Shown here: piece by piece, positions 45,258-55,600 of the stretch
How positions within the stretch are numbered: position 1 is the first letter of the stretch
Layout of the letters: every line of letters begins with the position of its first letter
Source: RGIG1934 sp045122895
GTDB taxonomy: Bacteria; Bacillota; Clostridia; Lachnospirales; Lachnospiraceae
Assembly (NCBI GenBank): GCA_045122895.1
Contig: JBGVIE010000008.1
Location: forward strand, 1-64,000
Direction of reading: 5' to 3'
DNA: 64,000 nucleotides
Made by a program: the position numbers and the translations under genes
Notes under the pieces: generated by a model
Seen by the model: only the letters and a program-made list of their open reading frames with translations
What the model was told of the DNA's origin: nothing
Database searches by the model: none

Positions 45258-46554
45258 TGTTCCTATTCCTTTCAATTATACTCTTAATACTACCAACCAG
45301 ATAAAGCGAGCCTGCTACAAATAACACATCCTCTTCATCTTTTTCTTTCACAGCGCTATTAAAAGCCTGTTCTATATCTTCATAAACTGTTATCTTTATG
45401 TTATCTGCGTATTTTCTAAATGTATCTGCAATCAAATCCGCCTTAAGCTTCCTCTGTCCTTCAATCTCTGTTATATATATACCAGAAAAATCAGTTCCAT
45501 CAAGTAACAGCTTTATCATCTGATCAAATTGTTTATCTTTGACTGCTGAAAATAAAAGAAGCTTCCTGCCTCCTACACTCATCTCTGACACAGTTTTTGC
45601 AAATTCTCTTATTCCCGGTTCATTATGTGCGCCATCAAGAATTATGCCACCGGCAACTTCTTCCATTCTTCCTTCCCAGCACACATTCTTAATTCCGTCT
45701 ATCACATATTTAGCCGGAATATCAGAGATTGCCTCAATAATACTTACAGCTACTGCAGCATTTTGAATCTGATACTCTGCAATAAATGGTGTTTCAAACA
45801 CACACGTACAATAATACCCACAATCCATTGAAAAATCAATATGCTTATCTTGTTTTTTTATTAATGTGTAGCAATTCTCATCAACTGCTGTTATTTTTTC
45901 CGTTTTATCCTCTGCCACTTCTAAAATGACATCTCTTACTTCTTCGTCCTCACTCACAAATATAAGCGGGACATTTTTTTTGATAATTCCTGCTTTTTCT
46001 AAAGCAATCTTACCAACAGTATCTCCGAGATACTCTACATGGTCCATCCCGATAGAAGTAATAGCTGTAACTATAGGCTTTTCCACCACATTGGTTGCAT
46101 CAAGTCTTCCTCCAAGTCCTGTCTCCAAAATAACATACTCGGTATCACTATTTTTAAATGCAACCATTGCCACTGCAAAAATGTACTCAAAAAAAGTAGG
46201 GTGGTCATAACCATCCTCCTTCATCTTTTGTACTGCCTCGTACACCGTATTAAAAGCTTCCAAAAAATCTTCTTTAGAGATAAGTATGCTATTAACCCTT
46301 ATCCGCTCTCTCATATCCACCAGATGTGGCGATGTAAACAAACCAACACTTTTGCCTGCACTGCACAAAATGTTATTCACCATCATACAAACAGAACCTT
46401 TTCCATTTGTCCCTGCCACGTGGATTATTTTAAATAAATCCTGTGGATTACCAAGGCACTTCATAAGGTGCCTTGTATTATCCATAGGATTCTTCTTGGT
46501 GAACTTCGGTATATCTAATATATATTTTGTAGCTTCATCATAACTATAAACCAT
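45250..46554 (-). CDS. folC: Bifunctional folylpolyglutamate / dihydrofolate synthase
   Basis: 434 residues. Mur-ligase-like ATPase with P-loop GTNGKGSV, the SPHLVDMRERI segment and ETGLGGRLDATN. Adds glutamate to folates (and possibly joins dihydropteroate to glutamate). Lies 46 nt after valS, the common valS-folC pairing in Firmicutes. Confidence 0.96.
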   Translation of the reverse strand: MVYSYDEATKYILDIPKFTKKNPMDNTRHLMKCLGNPQDLFKIIHVAGTNGKGSVCMMVNNILCSAGKSVGLFTSPHLVDMRERIRVNSILISKEDFLEAFNTVYEAVQKMKEDGYDHPTFFEYIFAVAMVAFKNSDTEYVILETGLGGRLDATNVVEKPIVTAITSIGMDHVEYLGDTVGKIALEKAGIIKKNVPLIFVSEDEEVRDVILEVAEDKTEKITAVDENCYTLIKKQDKHIDFSMDCGYYCTCVFETPFIAEYQIQNAAVAVSIIEAISDIPAKYVIDGIKNVCWEGRMEEVAGGIILDGAHNEPGIREFAKTVSEMSVGGRKLLLFSAVKDKQFDQMIKLLLDGTDFSGIYITEIEGQRKLKADLIADTFRKYADNIKITVYEDIEQAFNSAVKEKDEEDVLFVAGSLYLVGSIKSIIERNRNND

Positions 46555-46600
46555 ATTATACCTTCACTTCAACTATTATCAATCGCAAGTTTCGACTTAA

Positions 46601-49240
46601 TTATTTAGTAAGCTGCGCAAGTCTTTCATTAACCTGAGCCATCATCTGGTTGTATTTTTCCTGCTTTTCTTTTTCTTCATTAATCTTAGCTTCCGGAGCT
46701 TTGTTAACGAAGTTTGGATTAGCTAACATACCATTTACTCTTGCGAGCTCTTTCTCAAGCTTAGTCTGTTCCCTCTTAAGTCTTTCTATTTCTTTTTCTA
46801 CATCTACAAGCTCTGCAAACGGAATGTAGATTGTGGCATCAGGAATAACTGTTGCTACTGCATCCTCTTCAATTCCCATCTTGTCACTCTGTACTATCAT
46901 CTCATTAGAATATGATAATGTCTCAAAGAACACTCTGCCCTCTTCAAAAATCTTTCTAATCTTTTCACTTTCAGATACTACGTATACTTTAGCTTTTCTG
47001 CTAGGTGGAACGTTCATTCCGCTTCTTAAGTTTCTGATACTGCGAACAGCTTCCTTAATTACTTCTACACTTTCTTCCTCTGTCTTAAAGCTTCTGGCTT
47101 CATCATATACAGGCCACTCTGATACCATAATGGATGCTTCCTTGTCCTGAAGAGTTGTAAAGATCTCTTCAGTTACAAACGGCATATATGGGTGAAGTAA
47201 TTTGAGTGATGTAATAAGCACTTCGTTAAGTGTGTATAAAGCTGCTGCCTTAGTTTTGTTATCCTCGCTGTATAATCTTGGCTTAACCATTTCAATATAC
47301 CAGTCACAGAATTCTTCCCAGATAAAATCGTAAAGCTTACTTGCTGCAATACCAAGCTCGTATTTCTCAAGATTCTCTGTTACATCTTTTACAAGGTCAT
47401 TCACCTTTGATAAAATCCACTTATCAGCATCAGTAAGTGTACTCTCATCCACTGAAGAAATACCTTTCTCAGGCATATTCATCATAATAAATCTTGATGC
47501 ATTCCATACCTTGTTTGCAAAGTTTCTGCTGGCTTCTACTCTTTCGTAGTAGAATCTCATATCGTTACCAGGTGCATTACCCGTAATAAGTGTAAATCTA
47601 AGCGCATCAGCACCGTATTTTTCAATTACTTCAAGCGGATCAATACCATTTCCAAGTGACTTACTCATCTTACGTCCCTGCGAATCTCTTACAAGACCAT
47701 GAATAAGAACTGTGTCAAACGGTGTCTTTCCTGTATGCTCAAGTCCTGAGAATACCATTCTGATAACCCAGAAGGGAATAATATCATAACCTGTTACAAG
47801 TGTATTAGTTGGGTAGAAGTATTCCATCTCTTCTGTTTTCTCAGGCCAGCCAAGTGTACTAAACGGCCAGAGTGCTGAACTAAACCATGTATCAAGTGTA
47901 TCAGGATCCTGTCTCATCTCCTTACCACACTTTGGACACGTACAAGTATCTTCCTTTGTCACTACTAATTCTCCACAATCATCACAATAGAATGCAGGAA
48001 TTCTGTGTCCCCACCATAACTGTCTTGAGATACACCAGTCTCTGATGTTCTCTAACCAGTGGTAATATGTCTTATCAAAATGAGGTGGAACAAACTTTGT
48101 ATCACCATTCTTTACTGCTTCGATAGCAGGTTTTGCAAGTTCTTCCATCTTTACAAACCACTGCTTAGATACTCTAGGTTCTACTGTTGTATGACATCTG
48201 TAACATGTACCTACATTATGGCTGTAGTCTTCAATCTTAATAAGAGCTCCTTCCGCCTCCAGGTCAGCTACAATGGCCTTTCTTGCCTCATATCTGTCCA
48301 TACCTGCATACTTCTCGTACTCATCAACAATCTTTGCATCATCTGTCATAACATTGATTACTTCAAGATTATGTCTTAAACCTACCTCAAAATCGTTAGG
48401 GTCGTGTGCAGGAGTAATCTTTACAACACCTGTACCAAAATCCATCTCTACATATTCATCTGCAATAATCGGAATCTCCCTGTGAACAATAGGAAGTATT
48501 ACAGTCTTACCTATCATATCCTTGTATCTGTCATCATTAGGATTAACAGCAACAGCAGTATCACCAAGTAATGTCTCCGGTCTTGTTGTAGCTAAGTTGA
48601 TATAACCACTGCCGTCTGATAACTGATATCTTAAATGCCAGAAATGACCTGCCTGATCTTCATATTCTACCTCAGCATCTGAAATAGATGTAAGACACTT
48701 AGGACACCAGTTGATAATTCTCTCACCACGATAAATCTGTCCCTTGTTGTAAAGGTTTACGAATACTTCCTTTACAGCCTTGTTACAGCCTTCATCCATT
48801 GTGAATCTTTCTCTGTCCCAGTCACATGAAGAACCAATCTTCTTAAGCTGTGAAACAATTCTTCCACCATACTGCTTCTTCCATTCCCAGGCTCTCTCTA
48901 AGAATTTGTCTCTTCCGATATCTTCTTTGTCGATGCCTTCTTCTCTCATCTTCTCAACAATCTTAGCTTCTGTTGCAATAGATGCATGGTCTGTACCAGG
49001 AAGCCAAAGAGCTTCATATCCGGCCATCCTCTTATATCTGATAATTATATCCTGCATTGTATTATCAAGAGCATGTCCCATATGGAGCTGTCCTGTAATA
49101 TTTGGAGGTGGCATCACAATTGTAAAAGGTTTCTTGCTTCTGTTCACTTCTGCATGAAAATATTTATTCTCAACCCAGTTATCGTACCACTTCTGCTCTA
49201 TCTGTGCAGGATTATAGTTTTTCTCTAATTCCTTTGCCAT
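46601..49240 (-). CDS. valS: Valyl-tRNA synthetase
   Basis: About 879 residues. HIGH-like box in QLHMGHALDN, KMSKS in GRKMSKSLGNG, an editing domain, a zinc finger (CDDCG...CPKCGKEM) and a C-terminal coiled-coil arm. Start ATG 49240 with AAGGAG at proper distance; the ATG at 49246 would be only 2 nt from that site. No T-box leader is present: the gene has a simple promoter 45 nt upstream. Confidence 0.97.
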   Translation of the reverse strand: MAKELEKNYNPAQIEQKWYDNWVENKYFHAEVNRSKKPFTIVMPPPNITGQLHMGHALDNTMQDIIIRYKRMAGYEALWLPGTDHASIATEAKIVEKMREEGIDKEDIGRDKFLERAWEWKKQYGGRIVSQLKKIGSSCDWDRERFTMDEGCNKAVKEVFVNLYNKGQIYRGERIINWCPKCLTSISDAEVEYEDQAGHFWHLRYQLSDGSGYINLATTRPETLLGDTAVAVNPNDDRYKDMIGKTVILPIVHREIPIIADEYVEMDFGTGVVKITPAHDPNDFEVGLRHNLEVINVMTDDAKIVDEYEKYAGMDRYEARKAIVADLEAEGALIKIEDYSHNVGTCYRCHTTVEPRVSKQWFVKMEELAKPAIEAVKNGDTKFVPPHFDKTYYHWLENIRDWCISRQLWWGHRIPAFYCDDCGELVVTKEDTCTCPKCGKEMRQDPDTLDTWFSSALWPFSTLGWPEKTEEMEYFYPTNTLVTGYDIIPFWVIRMVFSGLEHTGKTPFDTVLIHGLVRDSQGRKMSKSLGNGIDPLEVIEKYGADALRFTLITGNAPGNDMRFYYERVEASRNFANKVWNASRFIMMNMPEKGISSVDESTLTDADKWILSKVNDLVKDVTENLEKYELGIAASKLYDFIWEEFCDWYIEMVKPRLYSEDNKTKAAALYTLNEVLITSLKLLHPYMPFVTEEIFTTLQDKEASIMVSEWPVYDEARSFKTEEESVEVIKEAVRSIRNLRSGMNVPPSRKAKVYVVSESEKIRKIFEEGRVFFETLSYSNEMIVQSDKMGIEEDAVATVIPDATIYIPFAELVDVEKEIERLKREQTKLEKELARVNGMLANPNFVNKAPEAKINEEKEKQEKYNQMMAQVNERLAQLTK

Positions 49241-49282
49241 GTTCATTTCTCCTTTTTCTGCTATAAAAAACACTTATTCTAA

Positions 49283-49311
49283 AATATAGTTTTTTTGCTA
49301 ATATTTGTCAA
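49283..49311 (-). promoter_or_regulatory. Sigma-A promoter for valS-folC
   Basis: Minus strand TTGACA (49311-49306), 17-nt spacer, TATATT (49288-49283). Confidence 0.82.
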
Positions 49312-49318
49312 GTCTTGT

Positions 49319-50506
49319 TTAGTAACTTTCCACTACTTCCTGTATCTCTTTTGCATAATCAGGATACTTTAAAAGCAGCTTCTTTATGTTATTTTTGCTT
49401 CTGTCTATCACATCACTATTATACTCAATATTATTTGTAAGTGCGTTTCTCCTTCTGATGAGTTCATCCCTGATTCTCTTCAATTCATTCGAATCAACGA
49501 TTGCATAAGCCTGATTCACCCAGATTTCCGAGTCATTCAGATTATAATTTGAAAGTTCATTAACAAGTTCTTCCTCCGCTTCGTATAATTTGTCCGAAGC
49601 CTTGTGGTATACCTCCTGTTCTTTTTTCACTTTCAAATACTGACCCCATATTTTGTTAAGTTCATATGAATTCTGTACCCCGAATTTTTCATACATATAG
49701 TCAATTCGTGATTTGACATTCACATATCTCAACTTATACTTGTTAATAAGATTTATTGCCTTTGCCTGTTTTCTTTCAATAAGGGATATATTTGAAACTG
49801 CTTCGTGATGTACCACAAAAAGAGTAGTCGCAAGCACCGCTGCTATCCCCATAAGCGCATACAGATAACCTGTCACAAATACATCTGTATTAATCTGTAC
49901 CAGAAAAATTATCGCAAGTAATGCTATGAAAGCACCTACAGATATTTTGGAAATACCGGACACCATTCTTATTCTGTCCTTCATCTCCCTCTTTTCCTGT
50001 TTGAGCGCAACCTTTTCACCATTTAGATAATGAAGGTCTGTGTACACTGCATGACAATACTCTTCATCCTCTTTTAAATCTTTAAGTACATCCTTTATCT
50101 TATCTTCGTATTCCTTCATAAGGTCAAACTGCCTGTTAGACATCTTTGACATTGAACCTCCAAATTCTTTTCTGTCCTTTTCAAGTACCAGTACTTTCTT
50201 TGCAAGATGGAGAATTTTCTGAAAACAGTTATCCGGTAACGACTCTATCATCTGAACATCAGACAGATAGTCACTTACCGCCTGAAATTCAATTTTTGTA
50301 TCCTCGATACGCTTAGCCGATTCCTGCATAATCTCACATTGGTTAATTGTGTACTGCACGACCTGTTCTTTACCGGTAAATGAAACCTTATCTACTTCTC
50401 CAATTTCACTTTCGCTTTCTTTTTTTTCTTTGTAGAGGTCACCGTATTTTTGTTCAAATTCTAAATCATCATTTTTTCTTTTACTTAGCCATTTAAACCA
50501 TTTCAT
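49319..50506 (-). CDS. Coiled-coil membrane protein of unknown function
   Basis: 395 residues: basic N terminus (MKWFKWLSKRK), a long coiled coil (about 45-185), two adjacent membrane spans (about 192-240) and a second coiled coil (about 245-390). This resembles a membrane-tethered filament or scaffold. Start overlaps the TPR gene stop by 14 nt. Last gene of the four-gene unknown cluster. Confidence 0.78.
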   Translation of the reverse strand: MKWFKWLSKRKNDDLEFEQKYGDLYKEKKESESEIGEVDKVSFTGKEQVVQYTINQCEIMQESAKRIEDTKIEFQAVSDYLSDVQMIESLPDNCFQKILHLAKKVLVLEKDRKEFGGSMSKMSNRQFDLMKEYEDKIKDVLKDLKEDEEYCHAVYTDLHYLNGEKVALKQEKREMKDRIRMVSGISKISVGAFIALLAIIFLVQINTDVFVTGYLYALMGIAAVLATTLFVVHHEAVSNISLIERKQAKAINLINKYKLRYVNVKSRIDYMYEKFGVQNSYELNKIWGQYLKVKKEQEVYHKASDKLYEAEEELVNELSNYNLNDSEIWVNQAYAIVDSNELKRIRDELIRRRNALTNNIEYNSDVIDRSKNNIKKLLLKYPDYAKEIQEVVESY

Positions 50507-51326
50507 TTCTGTACTCGTCTTTCCACTTATCTATTATCTTATGAATATCTTCATAATAATCGTCTAAGTTGTGCTTACCATCATATACAAGCGTCTCGCA
50601 TATCTCATCATATTCAGGCTGTGACATAACACTTTCTCTATAACTTTTTAGCTCTTCGCCCACCAGGTCAAGCACTTCATCACTAACCTTATACTTTAAT
50701 GTATCTTCTAACAAATCCTTTTCGTTAGAACTTAGCAAATCAATTTTGATGATTGATTTTACTATGTTTTCATCCTGACATAATTCATAGGCTTTTCTAT
50801 AATATATAACTGCCTCACTGTATTCCATTCTTCTTGCATATATGCACGCCAGATTGTTACATACCTTCCCATAAAAAATATTAGTAAGGGTTTTATCTCT
50901 CTGCATCGTCAGAATCTCTTTGTAAATCTCAAATGCTCTTCCCAGTTTTCCGGCCTCCATAAAAAGGTCTGCTCTCACTTTAAGCCTCTCAGTTACCGAC
51001 TTTGTTCCAATCATCCTAAGAGTATTTACAAGTTCTTCAACTTCTTCCTCATTGTAATACCCTGAAGCATTAACTATTGTCATCATAAGCTCCGGAAATG
51101 TTCCTCTATGGTCTGTCAAATATTTAATTTTTCCTGCCAGTCCTTCCATTTCAAGCTGGGTATGTATAAATTCTATCAATTCCTCATCAAAGAATTCTTT
51201 TCCAACCATAAAAATATTGTTGTGCAGATAATATGCCAGTTCCTCAATTGAATATATATCAATATCCGCACTCTCAATATGAAATGGAAGCTTAGCCTCT
51301 TTTCCACATAATAATAATCCACTCAT
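50493..51326 (-). CDS. TPR-like protein of the unknown cluster
   Basis: 277 residues, mainly helical. A TPR-like stretch (about 110-185: YKEILTMQ..., CNNLACIYARRMEYSEAVIYYRKAYEL in parts) follows an N-terminal domain with no clear family. Starts one base after the stop of the Hsp70-like gene, so translation is coupled. No signal peptide. Probably an adaptor for its neighbours (inference). Confidence 0.78.
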   Translation of the reverse strand: MSGLLLCGKEAKLPFHIESADIDIYSIEELAYYLHNNIFMVGKEFFDEELIEFIHTQLEMEGLAGKIKYLTDHRGTFPELMMTIVNASGYYNEEEVEELVNTLRMIGTKSVTERLKVRADLFMEAGKLGRAFEIYKEILTMQRDKTLTNIFYGKVCNNLACIYARRMEYSEAVIYYRKAYELCQDENIVKSIIKIDLLSSNEKDLLEDTLKYKVSDEVLDLVGEELKSYRESVMSQPEYDEICETLVYDGKHNLDDYYEDIHKIIDKWKDEYRNEMV

Positions 51327-51327
51327 A

Positions 51328-52611
51328 CTATATCCATTCCTCAGTATTGATGTTCATTCGAAGTATTTTGTCTGATGCTTCAAAGAAATCACCAAATCCT
51401 AAATCTCTTACAATTATACTCAACTGCTTCTCACTTTTATACGCAACTGTAATCTCTACCTTTGTCGTCTTATTTGGTCTGTCAGGAAATTCTGATAAAT
51501 CAAGCTTTATGTCTCTTTCCACCTTGTTGACCGGATTTATTACCTTGACATTGATTTCTTTAGTATCATCAAGAATACATTTCACAATTGCACCTGCTTC
51601 ATACCAGTTAACTCCGGCTTTTGACAGACAAAGCATAACTGTCTTATCTCTGTGGAGTACATTTATCCCGATTGTCACAAAAGTCCTTCCTGTACACATA
51701 AACTGATAACAATCATTGTTTATAATCGAAAGTTTTTCCATTATGGCATAACAGGCACCTTTTACAAACAAATTATGTCCCTTAAATACTCTTCGCTTAT
51801 TGCATAAATAGGGAAGGGAATTCTTTATGAAATCCTCATCATAGAATCCCATACCGGTAAGGAATACTGCTGACACTATGTGAGATTTGAAATCATTTTG
51901 AACAATAGTTAACAATCTCTCATCAGCTTTTATTCTTCCCTCTTCATTTTTAAGATCTTCGTAAGAGAATTCATCTGACAAATCATATTCTGAAACGTCT
52001 AAGACTTCCGGATTTCTTCCTCTCACCCTGCTAACTTTTCTGTATATAAAGTGATCCTTCGAAAAATCAAACAAGGCAACATCATTTGTCCATATCTCTT
52101 TTTTCTGATTAGTAATAAAATAAAGCAGTGCCTCAGAGTGACCAACAACTCTTATCTTATCCTCTTCTATACCAAGTTCCTTAACAGAGCTGTAAATATT
52201 ATCTATAAGAACCCTGTCCGGGTACTCGATTGTAATACCTATTGCTTCGATACATGATATATTGCATCCTCTTCTTATCTGTTCAAATAAAAGCCTGAAA
52301 TAAATATCTAATATTTCCTTTGCAGTATATTCCCTGCCCTCTATTGTGTCACCTTTGTCAAGAAGAACTTTTTTGAGGATATCATCAACTGCTGTCCCCT
52401 CATGCCGTCCTGCACGAAGCATGGCCTCATCACCTAAAAGCCACTCATCCTTATCCTTCCATTTGAACAACACAGTAGGAATAAGATATTTTTGTTCATT
52501 ATGTATTGTACTCATAGAATCAGGTTCACTCATACCTGTTACATAATAGCTTATCTGGGTGTAATCCGCTGCCAAATCCACCCCCACTACTATTCCAATA
52601 CTACTCTCCAT
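51328..52611 (-). CDS. Hsp70/actin-fold ATPase-like protein (DUF5716-like)
   Basis: 427 residues. Segments match the Hsp70/actin nucleotide site by position and shape: phosphate-1 GIVVGVDLAADYTQISYY, connect region VVGHSEALLYF, phosphate-2 VALFDFSKDHF and adenosine-type VFLTGMGFYDED, followed by KGACYAIME. The C-terminal ~110 residues are beta-rich. I recall a clostridial family of unknown function (DUF5716) with this size, but cannot confirm. Not DnaK: no full substrate domain. Confidence 0.75.
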   Translation of the reverse strand: MESSIGIVVGVDLAADYTQISYYVTGMSEPDSMSTIHNEQKYLIPTVLFKWKDKDEWLLGDEAMLRAGRHEGTAVDDILKKVLLDKGDTIEGREYTAKEILDIYFRLLFEQIRRGCNISCIEAIGITIEYPDRVLIDNIYSSVKELGIEEDKIRVVGHSEALLYFITNQKKEIWTNDVALFDFSKDHFIYRKVSRVRGRNPEVLDVSEYDLSDEFSYEDLKNEEGRIKADERLLTIVQNDFKSHIVSAVFLTGMGFYDEDFIKNSLPYLCNKRRVFKGHNLFVKGACYAIMEKLSIINNDCYQFMCTGRTFVTIGINVLHRDKTVMLCLSKAGVNWYEAGAIVKCILDDTKEINVKVINPVNKVERDIKLDLSEFPDRPNKTTKVEITVAYKSEKQLSIIVRDLGFGDFFEASDKILRMNINTEEWI

Positions 52612-52631
52612 TCTGTCCTCATTTCCGAAAA

Positions 52632-55600
52632 CTACAAAATATCAAATGCTTTTTTTGCAACATTCAAATTAATATAGTATTCTTTAGTTAATTCTCTAAC
52701 TGTCGTCTCTTCCTTCATATCCATACATCTAAGGATATCATTAATCATTCCGTATGCGGTATTATTGACACACACAATATCATCGCCAAGATAATAATTC
52801 TCGCTTTCCGTAATATTAGTTCCTCTTAAGTTCTCTTCAGTAATATAATACCTGATATTTTCACCATAAAAAATCGGAAGTTCTTTAGTATATATCCCCT
52901 TAAATTTTGATTCCATCTGACTTCTTTCGTAATGATCACTGACTGCTCCTTTTTCAGTATTGTAGTGAATATACACCTCACAGTCAGGCGATGTTCTATA
53001 TTCAATAACTGCTTTCATAGCTACAGAATCCGGAATTTCAAACCACTTTCCAAATCTTTTGAAAAATTCAAAATTAATGTTTTTATCAGACATATCCACC
53101 AGAAGTTTTCTGCTAAGGTCAATCTGTTTTTTCTGCGGTTCCTTTAAGTCACATACATATCTGAGATACGCTATTTTGCACAGTTCATGAAGAATATCAT
53201 GAGACTTAGCCTGGATTAGAAGTTCTCTTTCTAACTGGATAAAAAACTTATCATTAACCGGTTTTTCTTTTACAAAATAGTTGTATGATACATAAAAATA
53301 ATATGCTTTCTTAACAGTCTCATTTGCACCTTTTTTCTCATAAGAATCAAATATATCAACAAGATATCCTGTATGGGCTCTGCTAAACAGAATCTGTGCG
53401 ATAAGTCTCTCCTCTAAATCTCTGCTCTCTACAGAGTAATCAATTCCTGCCTTCCATATCTCAATCATATCCTTCGTAATACCATTATAATTCTCACAAA
53501 GATACGAAAGCGTGCTCTCGTTGTACTTGCCCTTAACAAAAGCAAAGGCTGCCAATTCTGTTAAAAGCTCATCACTTTCTGAGCTTACTAACACTAAATA
53601 TCTGCTTACAAGCTTTAATAATTTTCCGGGTGCCATCTGTACATATCCGTAGTTCTTAACTGCTTCATACGACTCTTCATATAGTCCCCGCATAATGAGA
53701 AGCTCTATCACCTTTATTCTTGATTCTAAATCAATCTCATCTAAATCAATGCTCTTAAGATAATCGTCAAGCTCATCACCATCATAATTCTCATAGTAAT
53801 AATCAATAATATCCTTCATAATACTCTTTTTAAACGAATATCTGAACCTGTCCATCTGCATAATATTCTTAAAAGTATTAATCGTGTTCCCTGAGGAGTT
53901 GTGGTATTTTAAGAACTGCTCCGTTATCGCAGCCACATAATAAATATCATCATCACATTTGCCCTCACACATACTCATAAGAGAATTGTTATCGAGTAAT
54001 TTTCTGATTGCAAAATTAACTGTTTTAAAATGCCTGTTACCTTCCATATCTTCAGCCATAACAATTGCATCCTCTGTAAAAATCTCTATATTGGCAATCC
54101 CATCTCTGAGGACATAAACCTTTTCGCTTGCAATCTCTTTATGTATTACAATCACCTTACACATATTCTTATTGTCACAGATCAGCTCATGAGTAGCAAG
54201 AATATGTGGCAGATTCTTTGCTATTTCATCCTTTATTACAGAACCCTGCAAAAACTCTCTGTACACGATGGCAAGATTTCTGTTCATATTGCCTCTTGAT
54301 AAATTATCAAGCGCAAATCTCTCCATATTAGCCTTGTAATTCTTGTAAATATTTGGAATCTTCTCTTTGTTATGAATTATGTTAGCATATAAATAGCTTT
54401 CTCTGTGAAAAAGAAGATTACCATTATACACAAAATACATATATATAATATTCGGAAGAAGCTCCATACTTCTATCTGAAATAGTGAACATATAATACTC
54501 ATAAAGTCTTGTGAGATTAAGTTCCCTCTTTACACCTTCTGCGTACCATTTAAAATATTTACTGCCTGTGATGTTACTTCGAATCAAAACACTGCATATA
54601 GCGTTAAGTATCTCTTTTTTGCCAAACATATCATAAAAGTATGTCAGCACCTTAAACATTATCGGTCTGAAATTCTTCTCCAGCAAAGCAAGCTCTGCTA
54701 CATGAATTGCAAGCTTCTCCTCGATAATCTCATACTTACATCCAAACATAAGCACCTGAAGTTCAAAATCATTTATAACTCTTAACAACTGTGGCTGTTT
54801 GTTAAACACATTTATCGCCTCATAATACATAAGCGGACTGTAACAGCCTTTGTTAAACTGCTCTTTTATTCTAGCCACCTTAAGACTTACATTGCTCTCA
54901 TACGAATTATCAAGATACAACAATATCCATAATATTCTCCAGCTATCATATCCGCCATCATAATAGGATTTTATCTTAAGGAAAATATCATTAGTCATTA
55001 CATGGTCTCTTCTTTGGAGAGTTCTAACATACAGGTAATAACAATAAAGCTCCAGATTATCATCCACATTATCAAGTATATTATTTGCAACACTGTCAAG
55101 CAGCCACGCAGCTTCTGCCTCTTTATTCCTTGTCAAATATATCTGAGCCTGAATAAGCTTTAAGAAATCATAACTGTCATCAAACCCTCTTGCCCTCTCA
55201 ATTATACTAAGAGACTTCTCTGACCACACATCAGCAGTATATCTTCTGCATCTGAAATCGATATACATCTTCATAAGTCTTCTGATACACTTTTTTACTT
55301 CCCTTTTCTCAACACTATAATCATGTGTGTTATCAACTGATATTTGCAAGGTAAGCGACTGGAAAACTGTCTGGAAAATAATTGTTCCATAGTTCATCCC
55401 GTCATGTAGTCTGTCAGTGTCTATCAGATACTTATATTCATAGTTACTTCCTGCAAAATCGTCAGAAGTAATTCTCGTCTTACAATTAGTAATAAAATCG
55501 CCACGCACATCAACCTTAATGTCAACATATCCGGCAACATCCTTTGATATCACCACAACGTCTGAATTAGGCTGTGTAAGATTCACATACTCTCTGTTGC

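Noticed and set aside
49241..49318. T-box leader for valS
   Set aside because: Only about 78 nt separate valS from the preceding gene, filled by a simple promoter; there is no room or T-box core sequence.
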